A DNA stretch of 64,000 nucleotides, taken from assembly GCF_000276665.1 (NCBI RefSeq), contig NW_004955474.1, positions 10,184,518 through 10,248,517 on the forward strand. The letters are read 5' to 3'. Made by a program: the position numbers and the translations under genes. This stretch comes from Chinchilla lanigera. Its lineage: Eukaryota; Chordata; Mammalia; Rodentia; Chinchillidae. Below the pieces are notes generated by a model. That model searched no databases and was not told the origin of the DNA. It worked only from the letters and a program-made list of their open reading frames with translations. Positions 34,665-45,430 of the stretch are shown here, in pieces. Numbering within the stretch: position 1 is the first letter of the stretch; each line of letters begins with the position of its first letter.

Positions 34665-37600
34665 CAATTAAAAGGAAGAAAAAAAAATATTCCATTTCAA
34701 CACCAAAAGAAAGCTGGCTAGTTTACTAATATCAGATAAAGTATTATCAAAAAAGAACTTACCAGCAATAAAGACATTGCACAATTATAAAAATATGTAT
34801 TTAACAAAAAATTACTAGGTGAGAATTCATCTAACAACAGAATTTCTAAATTTTGTTGGCATAAAAACTCACAGAGCTAAAGAAATACAGAAATCTGCCA
34901 ATACAGTTTGAGATTTCAACTTATTTCTCTCAGACAGAAAATATGGAGACCTAGAAAAGTAAACTACACTATCAATTACCTGAATTTTATTAATATTTAT
35001 AAAATAGTTCTCTCAATCATAAGAGAATTTGCATTCTTTTTAACTGCACATGCATACTCAGTACAATACATCATATCTCAATGTATAAAACAAACCTTAA
35101 CAACTTAAACAAAAATTGAAATGAAAGTATATCATCTTACCACATGGAATGAAATTTTAAATTGATAACAAAGATAACAGAAAAATGTCCAAGTCCTTGG
35201 GAAATCAACCATGTATATCTATGTAATCCATTATTAAAGAGGAAGTCACAGGAGATACAAATTACCTAAATCAAGAATAAAAAGGTAGTATTACTACAAA
35301 AGGAAAGATATTAAAAGATTTAGGATGAAATCTCTCTTTCTCAAGAGAACTCAATAGCAAACACCAACAAATTAAAGGAGGAGTGGTTTATTTGGGGTTA
35401 TGTGTTAGAAGTTTTATTCCTTATGTATCAGGGACTCCAGGCAGAAGTGGCGTGGTGGAAGACTGCTCAAAGCATGTGAATTGGGAAGCAGGGAGGGAAG
35501 GGAGGAGCAGAAAGAGAGATACATCCTACCAGGCCATGCCACAATAAGCCATTTCTTCCTACCAGACCCCACCTGCTAACAGGAGGACAGCTCTAACGCC
35601 CCAATAATCCAATCACCTTTCAAAAACTCCACTTTTGAGTGCATGAAACTTTGGGGGACATCTACTTAAAAACTATAACAGAACGCTACAGACAAACTTG
35701 CAAACATAAACTTAACATTTTAGATGAAATGGACCAATTCCTCAAAAATGGCAAACTACCAAATCTCAACCCGGATGAAATGTATAATATTTGTATTTCT
35801 ATGCGAATGAAAACAATTGTATTCGTGGATTTAAAAAAAGATAGAGGAATATCCAAACCAAAATAGTTTACTAGCAAAGTCTGTCAAAGATTAAAGAAAA
35901 ATTGCATCAATTCTACACAACCTCTCTCAGAACAAAGATTAAGAAGAAACACTTTACAACTCATTTTAACCTTGCTTGACTGTAAAACCAAACACAGCTG
36001 AAAAAAAACTACAGCTGAATATTACTCAAGAACATAGACATAAATATTCCTAATCCCACCATATGTACTTTATCTTGCCATTTATAATATGGTATCTATA
36101 TATTTATGTCTAAATATAATTTATTTGAGGAGTTCAAGGCCATTTCAGAGGTCAAAAATAAGTGAATCTAATCCAAAAATTAATCTAGAGAAATAAAATT
36201 GTCTGATGATGTCAACTTTTTAAAACCATCAAAAAAACTCCTGAAAAACCCTTTCAGCAAATTAGGAATGGAAGGGAAATTTTGCAATGTATAAGGAGGA
36301 ATATAAAAGAAATTTACATTTAACATTATACTTACTGGTAAAGAGTTCAAAGCCTCCTCCTTTAGATCTGAAACAAGGCATAGATATCTAATTAAACATC
36401 ATATTCAGTATATATTGTAGTTCTAACTAGTGAAATATGGAAAAGAAAAGAAAAAAGAGGCAAGCAAATTGGGAAAAAGAAGTAAAATTGCTCCTATTTA
36501 GAAGTAATTTGATTGCCTGAGTGAAAAATGCCAGAAAAATCCATTAAAACAGACACTCTTCAAATTAATGCATATACATGTAGTTTGATGGGTAAATGAC
36601 ACACAAAAATATTTTTGTAACCATGGAAAGTATTATTGGAAACAAATGTAATGTACCATCTACAATTGTCCCTCTCTCCTGAAATTAAATGCTTAGAAAT
36701 AAGACTATTAAAGTTGGTACTGGGCCTACAAGGTAAAAAAATACAAGAGACTGATTTAAAAAATGTATCATCGTATTTCTCTCCAGGTTGATGTGTAAAT
36801 TTAATGTACTTAATGTTGTATCATGATTTTTAAAATAGATACAAACATGCTCACCCTAAAATGTGTGTGGAAAACCACAGGAACCAGAATAAGCAAAACA
36901 ATTTTGAGAACTAAGAATAATATCAAACAAATTATGCTCTCTAAGTTTAAGATATATTGTAAAAGTACAATGATCAAAGCAGTGTGATAGTGGGGAAAGA
37001 ACAGACACATAAATTGGTGAATCAGAATGCAGTCTTCAAATGGACCAAAGTACACATGGTCAATAATTTTAAGAAAGAAAAATAAGCCAATCAAACAAAT
37101 GATGTCACAACAACTGGATACCTACATGCAATAAATCTCAATCTCAAACACATTGACACAAAAATTAATTGAAGATGAATCATAGATCTAAATGTAAAAT
37201 ATAAATCTATAAAACATTTTGAAGAAATGTTTGTGAACTGCTGCTGGGTAAAGAGCAGTTAGGCATGAACTGAAAACATACTTTGTAGAAAGGATCAACA
37301 CACTGGATTTCAAGAGCACTAAAATTTTTGTTTTATAAAAGACACTTAGGAGAGTGGAAGGAGAAGCTACAGACTGGGATAAAATATTTGTCCAGTCATT
37401 AATTTGGTAAGAAACATCTATCAGAAATATTCAAAGTTCTCTAAAAACTCATGAGTAATAAGCCAAAACAATGATTGAAAAATGGGTGAATTTTCTGATC
37501 AAACTCTTCACTGATAAGGAAAAGTGGAAAGGTAATAAATACATGAATATTGGTCACCCCAAGTAGTAATGTATACATTGAAACTTTGATGAGATACCAC

Positions 37601-38168
37601 TAGATACATATTACAATGACTTAAAAATATTGAAAGCCCAAACCTTACAACATCAGGCAGTGGCAAAGGTGTAAACCTAATATTGTTGCCAAGATGCAAA
37701 ATAGTACAGACTCTCTGTCAAATAGTTGGGCAGTTTTGTACAAGTTTATAGTCATATTTACCCTATGGTCCAGAAATTCTACTATAGATAGTTAGCCTAG
37801 AGAAATTGAAACTCCTGTTCATGTAAAAACCTGTCAAGGGTTGCTTAAAACAACAACGTTCATAGTATCAGAAGCTGGAAACATGAACAATACGACAGAA
37901 TCTGGCATTGTTAAAATGACAAAATTGTTGTGACAAAGGACACACCAGTGGTTGCTTCAGATTAAAGGTGAGGGCTATCACACAAATACAGGATGGGTGA
38001 GTGTGTCTGCAATGACTGCAAAGAGGTAACACAAAGAGTTTTAGCAGGTTTGGGGATATTTTGTATCCTGATAATGGCAGTAGGAATAAAAACTTAAATG
38101 TGGCAAAATTCATTCAATTGCACTCAAAAGTAATTTTCATTGTATAGTAATTAAAAAATAAAATTACA
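34665..38168 (+). mobile_element. Ancient LINE-1, sense, 5'-truncated, split by an LTR
   Basis: Bases 34700-35270 follow the LINE-1 ORF2 endonuclease region ('aagaaagctggctagttta', 'ctaacaacagaatttct', 'gagatttcaacttatttctc', 'agaggaagtcacaggaga'). After the LTR the order continues with ORF2 fragments near 35700-36000, the reverse-transcriptase region near 36300-36560, the 'acaatgatcaaagcagtgtg' stretch near 36965, the C-terminal region at 37540-37880 and a 3'UTR ending in AATAAAATTAC near 38150. Divergence is very high, with many indels. It looks like an old mammalian subfamily (L1M type). Confidence 0.8.
35375..35692 (-). mobile_element. MaLR-type LTR, antisense, inserted in the old LINE-1
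   Basis: Plus strand in reverse-LTR order: 'gtggtttatttggggttat', 'gtggcgtggtggaagactg', 'accagaccccacctgctaac', 'ccaataatccaatcaccttt', 'aaactttgggggacatcta' and a final 'aaaactataacaga'. These correspond to the start of MaLR LTRs read backwards. LINE-1 ORF2 continues on both sides, so the LTR is the younger insert. I found no clear 5-base duplication. Confidence 0.65.
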
Positions 38169-38169
38169 A

Positions 38170-38949
38170 GAAGGTTTCGGGGATAATTTTTGTTCTTTAG
38201 ATGGTATCCTTTCAAGTAATAGATCATAAATTTGTTATATAGTTTAATAAAAAATCAATATAGCTATCAATCATTGTTGGAAATGTTGGAAATTGATTGT
38301 CATTTTGTATAGTATTTGTGTTTAATTCATCCACATAGATACATGTGACATATACTTTAGAAATATATTAAGAACATAATATTCATAATGGTAAAATCCA
38401 GAGATTATATTCCAGGTAATATTTTCACTAGCTAGGTTGATCCTTAGTAACTTCTTCTTTCCATATTAGTTTGCCACATTTAAACACGAAGTATTCAAAT
38501 ATATGATCTCTCTTTTCCTTCCATTGTAAGACAAATATCCAAATCCATTTTACCAACCAAAATCTGGCCTCAAAATGGAAATAAGACTTGTAATTCTTTA
38601 CAAATTGAAACTCACAAAGGGTTTTCATATTTCAAAACTGTAATCTCTAAACACTCATTACATTTGTAAGAGTGAAGTGACTGTAGAGTTTATATGTCTC
38701 TTATTTTAGCCATGTTGTTAGTAACTTGCCCAGGGCTCCATATGCAATAGCATTCATGAAGGATGCTGTTAGTTAGAGATGGTAATGATGAGACAAAATG
38801 ATGACAAAATGTCATCTACTAATATTTGCACAATTAAAAATATCATTAAGCCAAAGGAAATCTGAAATCAAGTAACAGAGATTGCATGCTGGCTTTTTAA
38901 GAGCAAATGTGATTTGTATATCCAGCAAATTATTTTAAGTATTAAGCAT

Positions 38950-38983
<34 letters not shown>

Positions 38984-39905
38984 ACATACTTGAATGTATA
39001 TGCACAGGGATTCTACTGTTAAACAAACCAAATTCCCTAGGCTGTTGTTTTAAAGCTGGGGGAAGAGTCAATCATTTCTGATTTCTAACTATTCTCTGTA
39101 TGTGCACTTTAGTTTACAAACTCTGCAAAGGGCTACTACATTTTAACCCTTTATGAGTTCTTAGCTAAATGAGGACGTTTTCCACTTCATAACAGTTGTG
39201 TTTCTTTCTCCAGTCACTTAAAAAGATTGTTCAATAGGTAACAATTAACTGGAGGACAAAAAAGAGATTCTTCCTTATACCATATAAAACAATGAATTCA
39301 AAATACTTCTAGTTAAAGAATGACAACAGAAGAAGAGAACCATACAGGTGATGAACTGATTGTTGATTGAGGTTAGAATTTCTTTGCATAAAATAATGGA
39401 TAAAATATGAAGGAAAAGAATAATAGCTTAACAAAATAAAAACTGGAGTCTGTTATATACTAAAAGCAAATTAACACAGTCCCAAATATATAAGTGCTGC
39501 TATATTTTGGACCTTGAGGCTAGAGGCCAATGGTGAGGACTGAGAAAATTTTAAAAGATTAGCCTCTAACTGCAAAGACTTGAGCAAAGTATTCTGATTC
39601 CCTTCAACAGGCAGACCATATTATTGATGAACCTCTTAAAAAATGAACTGCTTATCTATTTTCTTCTATAATATCTTCTTTTAGCCACACATTTTTTATT
39701 TAGCATTAGAAATATCTATTCAATTTGTTTTGAAATTATTTATTCCTCAGTTACCTTCAAAATAAGACAGGCAGTATTGTATTTCTTATGAAGCTATTAA
39801 ATTTTATGACTAAGAGATAATGTAAGTAAAGGAAGAATACCCTTAATACATTAATAATAATTAGCTAATATAATTAATTAAAGATGATATTGACATCAGA
39901 TGGTA
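38170..39905. other. AT-rich unassigned DNA with a CA microsatellite
   Basis: A (CA)n run lies at 38950-38981. The rest has no recognisable repeat or coding potential. Confidence 0.45.
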
Positions 39906-39909
39906 TGTT

Positions 39910-40014
39910 TTTATACTCCCCCTCAGCATTTTTCCAACTGTCTTCATATTTAAGGTCTGAATGAGGAGAAAGATACTATTATTGTCACTTTAGATAAGAA
40001 AAGTGAGGTTCAAG
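39910..40014 (-). mobile_element. MIR fragment, antisense
   Basis: Plus strand resembles the MIR core and end: 'gatactattattgtcacttt', then 'agataagaaaagtgaggtt'. It is interrupted directly by the ID SINE that follows. Confidence 0.5.
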
Positions 40015-40024
40015 AACTTTTGTG

Positions 40025-40106
40025 AAGGCTGGGGATATAGTTCAGTGGCATAGCACCTTCCTGGTAAGCACAAGGTCTTGAGTTCAATTCCCATTACCAA
40101 AAAAAT
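40025..40106 (+). mobile_element. ID SINE, sense, diverged
   Basis: Body starts GGCTGGGGATATAGTTCAG and ends CATTACC plus an A tail. Duplications AACTTTTGTG at 40015-40024 and 40107-40116 are perfect although the body is diverged. Confidence 0.92.
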
Positions 40107-40454
40107 AACTTTTGTGGCTTCCCCAAAATGAATAAATTCTGAAAATGAAAGCCAAATTCAAAGACTTTGATTCTAAATACTATATCTGCTCCTATGTATA
40201 TAATTTTCTGGATATCAGAAGGAGTGCAGTAACACAGTAGTGTTTTGCCATATGTATTTTCCATCCTTGTGTGATGGGAAAACACATATATATAGCTATT
40301 GTTCTGCACTATCTTGGTTAAATTTTGCATCAATGTTAACATGTTACTATTCGCAGAACTGTTCTGAAAAATTTCCCTTATATTCATGCAGGTATATTGA
40401 ATAATAGCAACTAGAAGAAAATCCTTATGCAGAATTTGCCATGTGCTATTAAAT

Positions 40455-40535
40455 TTTGATGACCAGTTCTCTGAGCCACTACTATATTATGCCCACTTTG
40501 TGGATAAGAAAACCGAGGCACAGAGACCCTGTTCT
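40455..40535 (-). mobile_element. MIR fragment, antisense
   Basis: 'gcccactttgtggataagaa' followed by 'aaccgaggcacagagaccc' matches the conserved MIR core read backwards. The flanks are too diverged to extend. Confidence 0.5.
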
Positions 40536-40560
40536 TCACTATACCATTATTAGTATTATT

Positions 40561-40747
40561 GCAGTATTGGGGATTGAACCCAGGAACTTTGCATTGAGCT
40601 ACAACCTCATCACTATTTTTCTTTTAAATTTTAAATTTTGAGACAGGGTCTTGTTGTTATGTAGCTTAGGCTGGACTCAAACTTGCTTTCCTTCTGCTTC
40701 AGGCTCCTGAGTGTTGGGGTTACAGATGTGTATCACTGTACCTGGCT
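40561..40747 (-). mobile_element. Composite B1-ID SINE, antisense
   Basis: Plus strand: ID end 'gcagtattggggattgaacc', a truncated ID core, an AT linker, then B1 in reverse ('gagacagggtcttgttgtta', 'tgtagcttaggctggactc', 'aggctcctgagtgttgggg', 'ttacagatgtgtatcactg'). The B1 part has no internal duplication. Confidence 0.82.
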
Positions 40748-40840
40748 TCAGAAACCATTATTTTACATTTGTATGGATTTTATACTCAATTCTGTATATT
40801 TTAATGTGAATTAAAATGTTTAAGATTCAGAAAATAGAGA

Positions 40841-41500
40841 TAGTATTCAACAACTGGGATCTCATCCTACTGAAAAGCTTCTGCACATCTAAAGAAATCA
40901 CCAGCAGAGTCAAAAGAAAACCCACAAACTTGGAAAAAATTTTAGCTGATTGTCCCTCAGACAAAGGGCTTCTATCTAGAACATACAAAGAATTAAAAAA
41001 TTTCAGCCCCTCCAAATTCAAAGACCCAATCCAAAAATGGGCAGCTGAGATGAACACACATTTCTCAGACAAGGAGATACAAACGGCAAATAAATATATG
41101 AGAAAATGTTCAACATCATTAGTCATTCGAGAAATGCAAATTAAAACAACACTAAGATTCCACCTTACCCCAGTAAGAATGGCTAGCATTAAGAAATCAA
41201 CCAATAACAAATGCTGGCGAGGCTGTGGAGAAATAGGAACCCTTCTCCACTGCTGGTGGGAATGCAGACTGGTGAAACCACTGTGGAAATCAGTTTGGAG
41301 ATTCCTCCGAAAACTAGGTTTAGAGGTCCCATTCAACCCAGCTATCCCCCTGCTGGGTATTTTCCCAGAAGATCTAAAAACATCATATCACAGTGATATA
41401 TGTGCACCTATGTTCATAGCAGCACAATTTGTAATTGCTAAAATGTGGAAGCAACCCAAATGTCCATCCACCGAGGATTGGATAAGAAAATTATGGTACT
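40841..41500 (+). pseudogene. LINE-1 ORF2 C-terminal fragment, still open
   Basis: One frame is open from 40816 to 41529, and its codons from about 40841 match ORF2: [16 protein letters not shown], then [40 protein letters not shown] (the cysteine-rich zone) and [15 protein letters not shown], ending [15 protein letters not shown]. The endonuclease and reverse transcriptase are absent, and the sequence stops before the normal ORF2 end with no 3'UTR or A tail. It is truncated at both ends, so it arose by deletion, recombination or rearranged insertion. The open frame makes it look younger than LINE-1 copy A. Confidence 0.93.
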
Positions 41501-41509
41501 TTTGTATTT

Positions 41510-41935
41510 TCAGCATTTCTTTTTCACTCTGACAGTGTGTGAAATGTCGGTTTATATCCAGGTGTCTATAGCTGCCACTAGTAGCTCTGCAGCTTCTCAT
41601 TTTAATCAAGAAAATATTTTCAAAATTGTTCTACGGTTTATACATACAGTGAGAAATAGTTTGCACTTTGAAAATGTGGGAGAAAACAAAACTAGGTGCT
41701 GCTTTTTTTATTTGAGCCAAGAAAAATGGTGTTGTGGATTCTTTCCTCGGATGGTTGAGTGAAATAGTTTTTCTCCTAAAATCTCTATGTCCTTTTTCTT
41801 TATATAAAATGTGTGCATACTGAAACACTAGCTGTGAAATATATTTCTGGTGGCATTTATAACATCACTGAAGTTAGATTATTTAGTAACACATTTTAGA
41901 TGTCCATGACAAAACTAATGCGTTTTGTCCACCAG
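41510..41935. other. Unassigned DNA
   Basis: Nothing recognisable between the ORF2 fragment and the CpG-retaining block. Confidence 0.4.
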
Positions 41936-41939
41936 TGAT

Positions 41940-42340
41940 ATGGAATAATTAATCGGAACCCTCACTGGAGGAGGACCCATCGCATTCTGTGTTGGTTTGT
42001 AAAACAGGCCTGGGTGAGAGGCCTCTCAGCAGGCCTAGTCACGTTACCTGTAATTTTTCACATGCACATAGTTCATCACTAGTGACATTCTGGCTTTCAG
42101 ATCAGTCATCTCTTAGGACTTAAAATTGATATATCAGTCTCAGCATAAAATGCTATCATTCCCGTAGACCAACTGTTTACCGGAGTATAACTCCTCCTGC
42201 GTCTCATTTCATCGCTGCTCCATACAGTGATGTTTCAATGTGAAATGAAGTTTTTTCATGCTGTGCTTCTGAGTAGAAAAAAGACAGAAGTACATGTATG
42301 ATAAATGGTGAGGGTTCCGCGATAACCCGTGCAAAACAAT
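41940..42340. promoter_or_regulatory. CpG-retaining unique block, possible conserved element
   Basis: About ten CpGs in 400 bases, no repeat family match, mixed composition. As with the block near 29.2 kb, this could be regulatory DNA. The evidence is compositional only. Confidence 0.3.
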
Positions 42341-42787
42341 GCAGTGTGGAAGCATTGTATAATATATTTGCTTTAATAATTTAATGCATAAATGTGGCTT
42401 TTAAACTTTTATAACAAATACTATTTATGCAGCAGTGAGGGGAAGATCAATTATATTTGCAGGGAGTCACTTTATCTTCCAACTTATTTAGAAATTAGCA
42501 AAATGCCACTGCTGTTGAATTGTCGTGGTGAAATATCTGTGGAGACCACACTATTAGTAAAAAATAAAATTACCATCATGTTTTTTTGGTTCTTCACATA
42601 TTTATTTACAGTTTTGTGAGGAAAGAATTTATTTAAATTTTATTAAATCCAATTTTTTTCCTTTGTGTAGAGCTCGGGGCCGAATGCTTGCTTTTAATAT
42701 CAGTGACAGAATTTAGGAGAAATTATGTTCAGTTCCCTTATTGTTGTCCCTACGACACTGTAGTGTTTGCATTCTTTCTTTGGCCAT

Positions 42788-42925
42788 AGATTGCATTTTT
42801 TTTTTTTTTTTTTTTGTGGCCCGAATGTGGTCTAGCTGTGACATCAAGATCCCACTGGTTAGTGGGGCTGATTCAACTGATCTGGCTGATTGGGCTGGGG
42901 TTCATAGACTTCCTTCCCACCCCTA
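42788..42925 (+). pseudogene. 7SK RNA-like 5' fragment beside a T tract
   Basis: After a T run (42788-42815), bases 42823-42915 follow the 5' portion of 7SK snRNA. Landmarks are GAATGTGGTCTAGCTGTGACATC (for GATGTGAGGGCGATCTGGCTGCGACATC), GGGCTGATTCAACTGATCTGGCTG (for GGTTGATTCGGCTGATCTGGCTG), and a pyrimidine-rich CTTCCTTCCCACC. In 7SK this region forms the first hairpin, where HEXIM binds; here its GAUC pairing motifs are altered. The remainder of 7SK is missing. Functional 7SK is excluded; the match itself is from memory. Confidence 0.6.
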
Positions 42926-43924
42926 AAAGCTATGCATTTGTGCAGGATGAAGACATTTCTGAGAAAACCAAAATGATTTAATTTTTGTCAACCTGGAAAT
43001 GATATTTTTTCTTTTAGCATGTCATGATTAAATCTATGACTAAAGGTTTGACAGATTCCTCTGAAATGGAAGGTTAAATTGTTTAATTGCAGGTGGATTC
43101 AAATAATGTTTTCAATTTAAGTAGCGCAGCAAACATTGTATTTTCTCTGAGAAAACATTTGAAGCTGCACTTTTAATTCTGTTTTGGCTTTCAGAACTCT
43201 TTGATATATCTTTTAGATTTTGTTGAAAATGATAATATGCTGTGAGAGATTATCCAAGCACTAAGCCACTGCTGACAGTTATATCATGAATTGCTGAATG
43301 AACAATAAACAAATGAATGATCCCCACGAAATGTAGAAAAAAGGGAAAATATATTTATAGCAAGATATATTTTTATGAAAATAACTCAACCAAAAAGTGA
43401 TTATTTCTCTTTTCTCAGAAGGAGGAAAGTCATCAATAATTAATGGGATTATATTTCCTCAGTGTGTGTGTGCGCATGAGTGTATGCATGTATGTGCATA
43501 GGCACAAGAAAATAAACTGCTCTAAAGTTTGCACAACTGATTTTTATATTTGGGAATTAAAAATAGTGTTTCTCTCATTTCTTAGCAGATGAAATGTTCT
43601 GGTAATATTCATAAAATGTGGCACACTCCACTGTAACCATCCACCAAAAGGCAAAAAGTTAATAGAACTTGCATTCTTTGTATTAGTTTAAGAATCTATA
43701 CAACCAAATGAAGCAAAATTGACATTGTATAAAGGCCTCATGTTTAATTTTCAAGATACCGCTACTCAAATCCAAAGTCAGTTTGGGAGGTAGAGCACTT
43801 CTAAGAATGCCTGTGTCAATAATTATAATCATCACTTACTGGACTCATGTACATTGTAAGGGAAATTCAAATAGTAGTTGAACTTGTTAAGTTCCAGTCC
43901 AGTTGTCCTTTTTAATTTTTGAAA

Positions 43925-44075
43925 AATATACTTTATTTTTAGAGCAGTTTTAGGCTCACAACAATATTGAATGGAAAAGTATAGCTACCATATTAAATTT
44001 GCCCTATAAACCCACATCCTCTCCCCTTACCAACATCCCTACCAATGGTACATTTGTTATATTCAATGCACCTAC
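43925..44075. mobile_element. Old LINE-1 3'UTR-like fragment
   Basis: 'tttttagagcagttttaggc', 'tcacaacaatattgaatgga' and 'ggtacatttgttatattcaa' match a widespread old mammalian LINE-1 3' region as I remember it. Short and diverged, strand not certain. Confidence 0.45.
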
Positions 44076-44177
44076 TGTGTTTTAAATTCTGAAATAGATA
44101 ACTGGATTTTATTATTCAGTTTCCTTATGAGAAACTATTAAATCAAAATCATGAAGAGTTTCTCAATGATCTTAGGA

Positions 44178-44287
44178 ATTCATGCTTCTGTAGTCCTAGC
44201 TAATCCAGAGGCCGAGGCAGGAGTATCGCTTGAGTTCAGAAGTTCATATTTAGCCTGGAACTAAAACAAGATCTCATATTTAAAAAA
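44178..44287 (+). mobile_element. 7SL-derived monomer SINE (proto-B1/FLAM-like), sense
   Basis: 'cttctgtagtcctagctaat', 'gaggccgaggcaggagtat', 'cgcttgagttcagaagttc', 'tagcctggaactaaaacaag', ending in an A-rich stretch. It lacks the 29-base internal duplication present in the B1 copies at 31.0 and 52.5 kb. Confidence 0.82.
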
Positions 44288-44505
44288 TGTAGAAGAAAAA
44301 GTCTTAGGAGAATTTAAGCATTTTATTAATTTTAAGGTTTACTTGAAATCACTAAAACATTTTTAGACATTCAAACAATTTCTGTTCATCAATAGAATAG
44401 CTTTTGCTAGTACAAAGTATAAATAATATGAGATTTGTAATGTGAAGGGAGAAGTAAGACTGAGATCTTGTCCTCAAATTGCATAAAGAGGAATGTACAA
44501 GATAA

Positions 44506-45430
44506 AATGTTGTAATTTGAATCAAAAATGATTCCCCAACACTTGCATGTGTTGGGGAAATGGTGGGCTTTTGGAAGACCATTATATCCTAAGGGATCTA
44601 GATGAACATTCTGTTAGGAGATGGTATCAGGTAGGCAGTGGTGGGTCATGAGGTGCTTGACCTCCCTCGTAGTCAGTGTTTTGCAAGGGAATAGATGTAA
44701 TACAGAACACATACTTTACAGGATTATTTTGTAATAGTCACATGATAGGTCAGTTTCAGAAGAGGGCAAGAGATCTGTCCCTGCACTAGACACCCAAAGA
44801 GTTGAGGTGTGGGATCCCTCAGCAATGTCCTCCACAAGTCCAGCCAGAAGCCTAGAGCCCACAGCAAAGCCCCATGGGAGTCAGTATAGAAGCTCTGCAC
44901 TGGGAAGTACCAAAGGTCCATGGTGGAAGCTAGAAAGTCTGTGCCAGAGGAGTGAAGGATCTGTGCCAGCAGGCTGAGGGATCTGCACTGGAGCCAGGTA
45001 AAGACCCGAGCTACTCCTCCAAGGAGAGCAGCCTAATTCAGATCAGGAAAACCAGTTCAATGAAGCTGCTCCTGGGAAATCAGCAGAATGCACACTTCTC
45101 TGCCTTTTCCTCTTTGATGCCATTTAGGTTTCGCTCCTCAGGCGGGTCTTCCTCCCCACAAGGTCACGCTAGCAGTTCATCTGGGGGTTCCCACTCACAC
45201 TGACCATTAATTACTCCACCACAGCCAGAGGGAGTGTCCCTCTCTTCCTGGCTGCTCCCTTCTCTCTTTGCTTCCTGACAGTCATGATGTGAGCAATCTT
45301 CTTCTGCCAGACCCAGCTACCAGGCCACTTCTGCCTCTGAGTCAGCCCACTGCGGGCGGTAACTGTAAGCAGCGGCAATCTCCCCTTCTTTAAGTTGGGG
45401 TGATCTGGTGCTCTGACTCGGTGAGGAGAA
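44506..45430 (+). mobile_element. MaLR-type LTR interrupted by a ~500-base insert
   Basis: Bases 44506-44700 look like the 5' half of a MaLR LTR (TGTTGTAATTTGAAT start, a cytosine-rich 'ccccaacac' zone, 'gtgggtcatgaggtgctt'). Bases 45200-45430 look like the 3' half ('ttgcttcctgacagtcatga', 'tgtgagcaatcttcttctgc', 'ccttctttaagttgg'). The DNA between them (about 44700-45200) is GC-richer, repeats the word GATCTG several times, and does not fit the LTR, so it is probably a nested insert. Boundaries are approximate. Confidence 0.45.

Noticed and set aside
35639..35866. 75-codon plus-strand frame as a gene
   Set aside because: It starts in an LTR and runs into an old LINE-1 ORF2 remnant; it is a junction artefact.
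40816..41532. 238-codon open frame as a host gene
   Set aside because: The residues match the LINE-1 ORF2 C-terminal region, including the cysteine-rich zone; it is a retrotransposon fragment.
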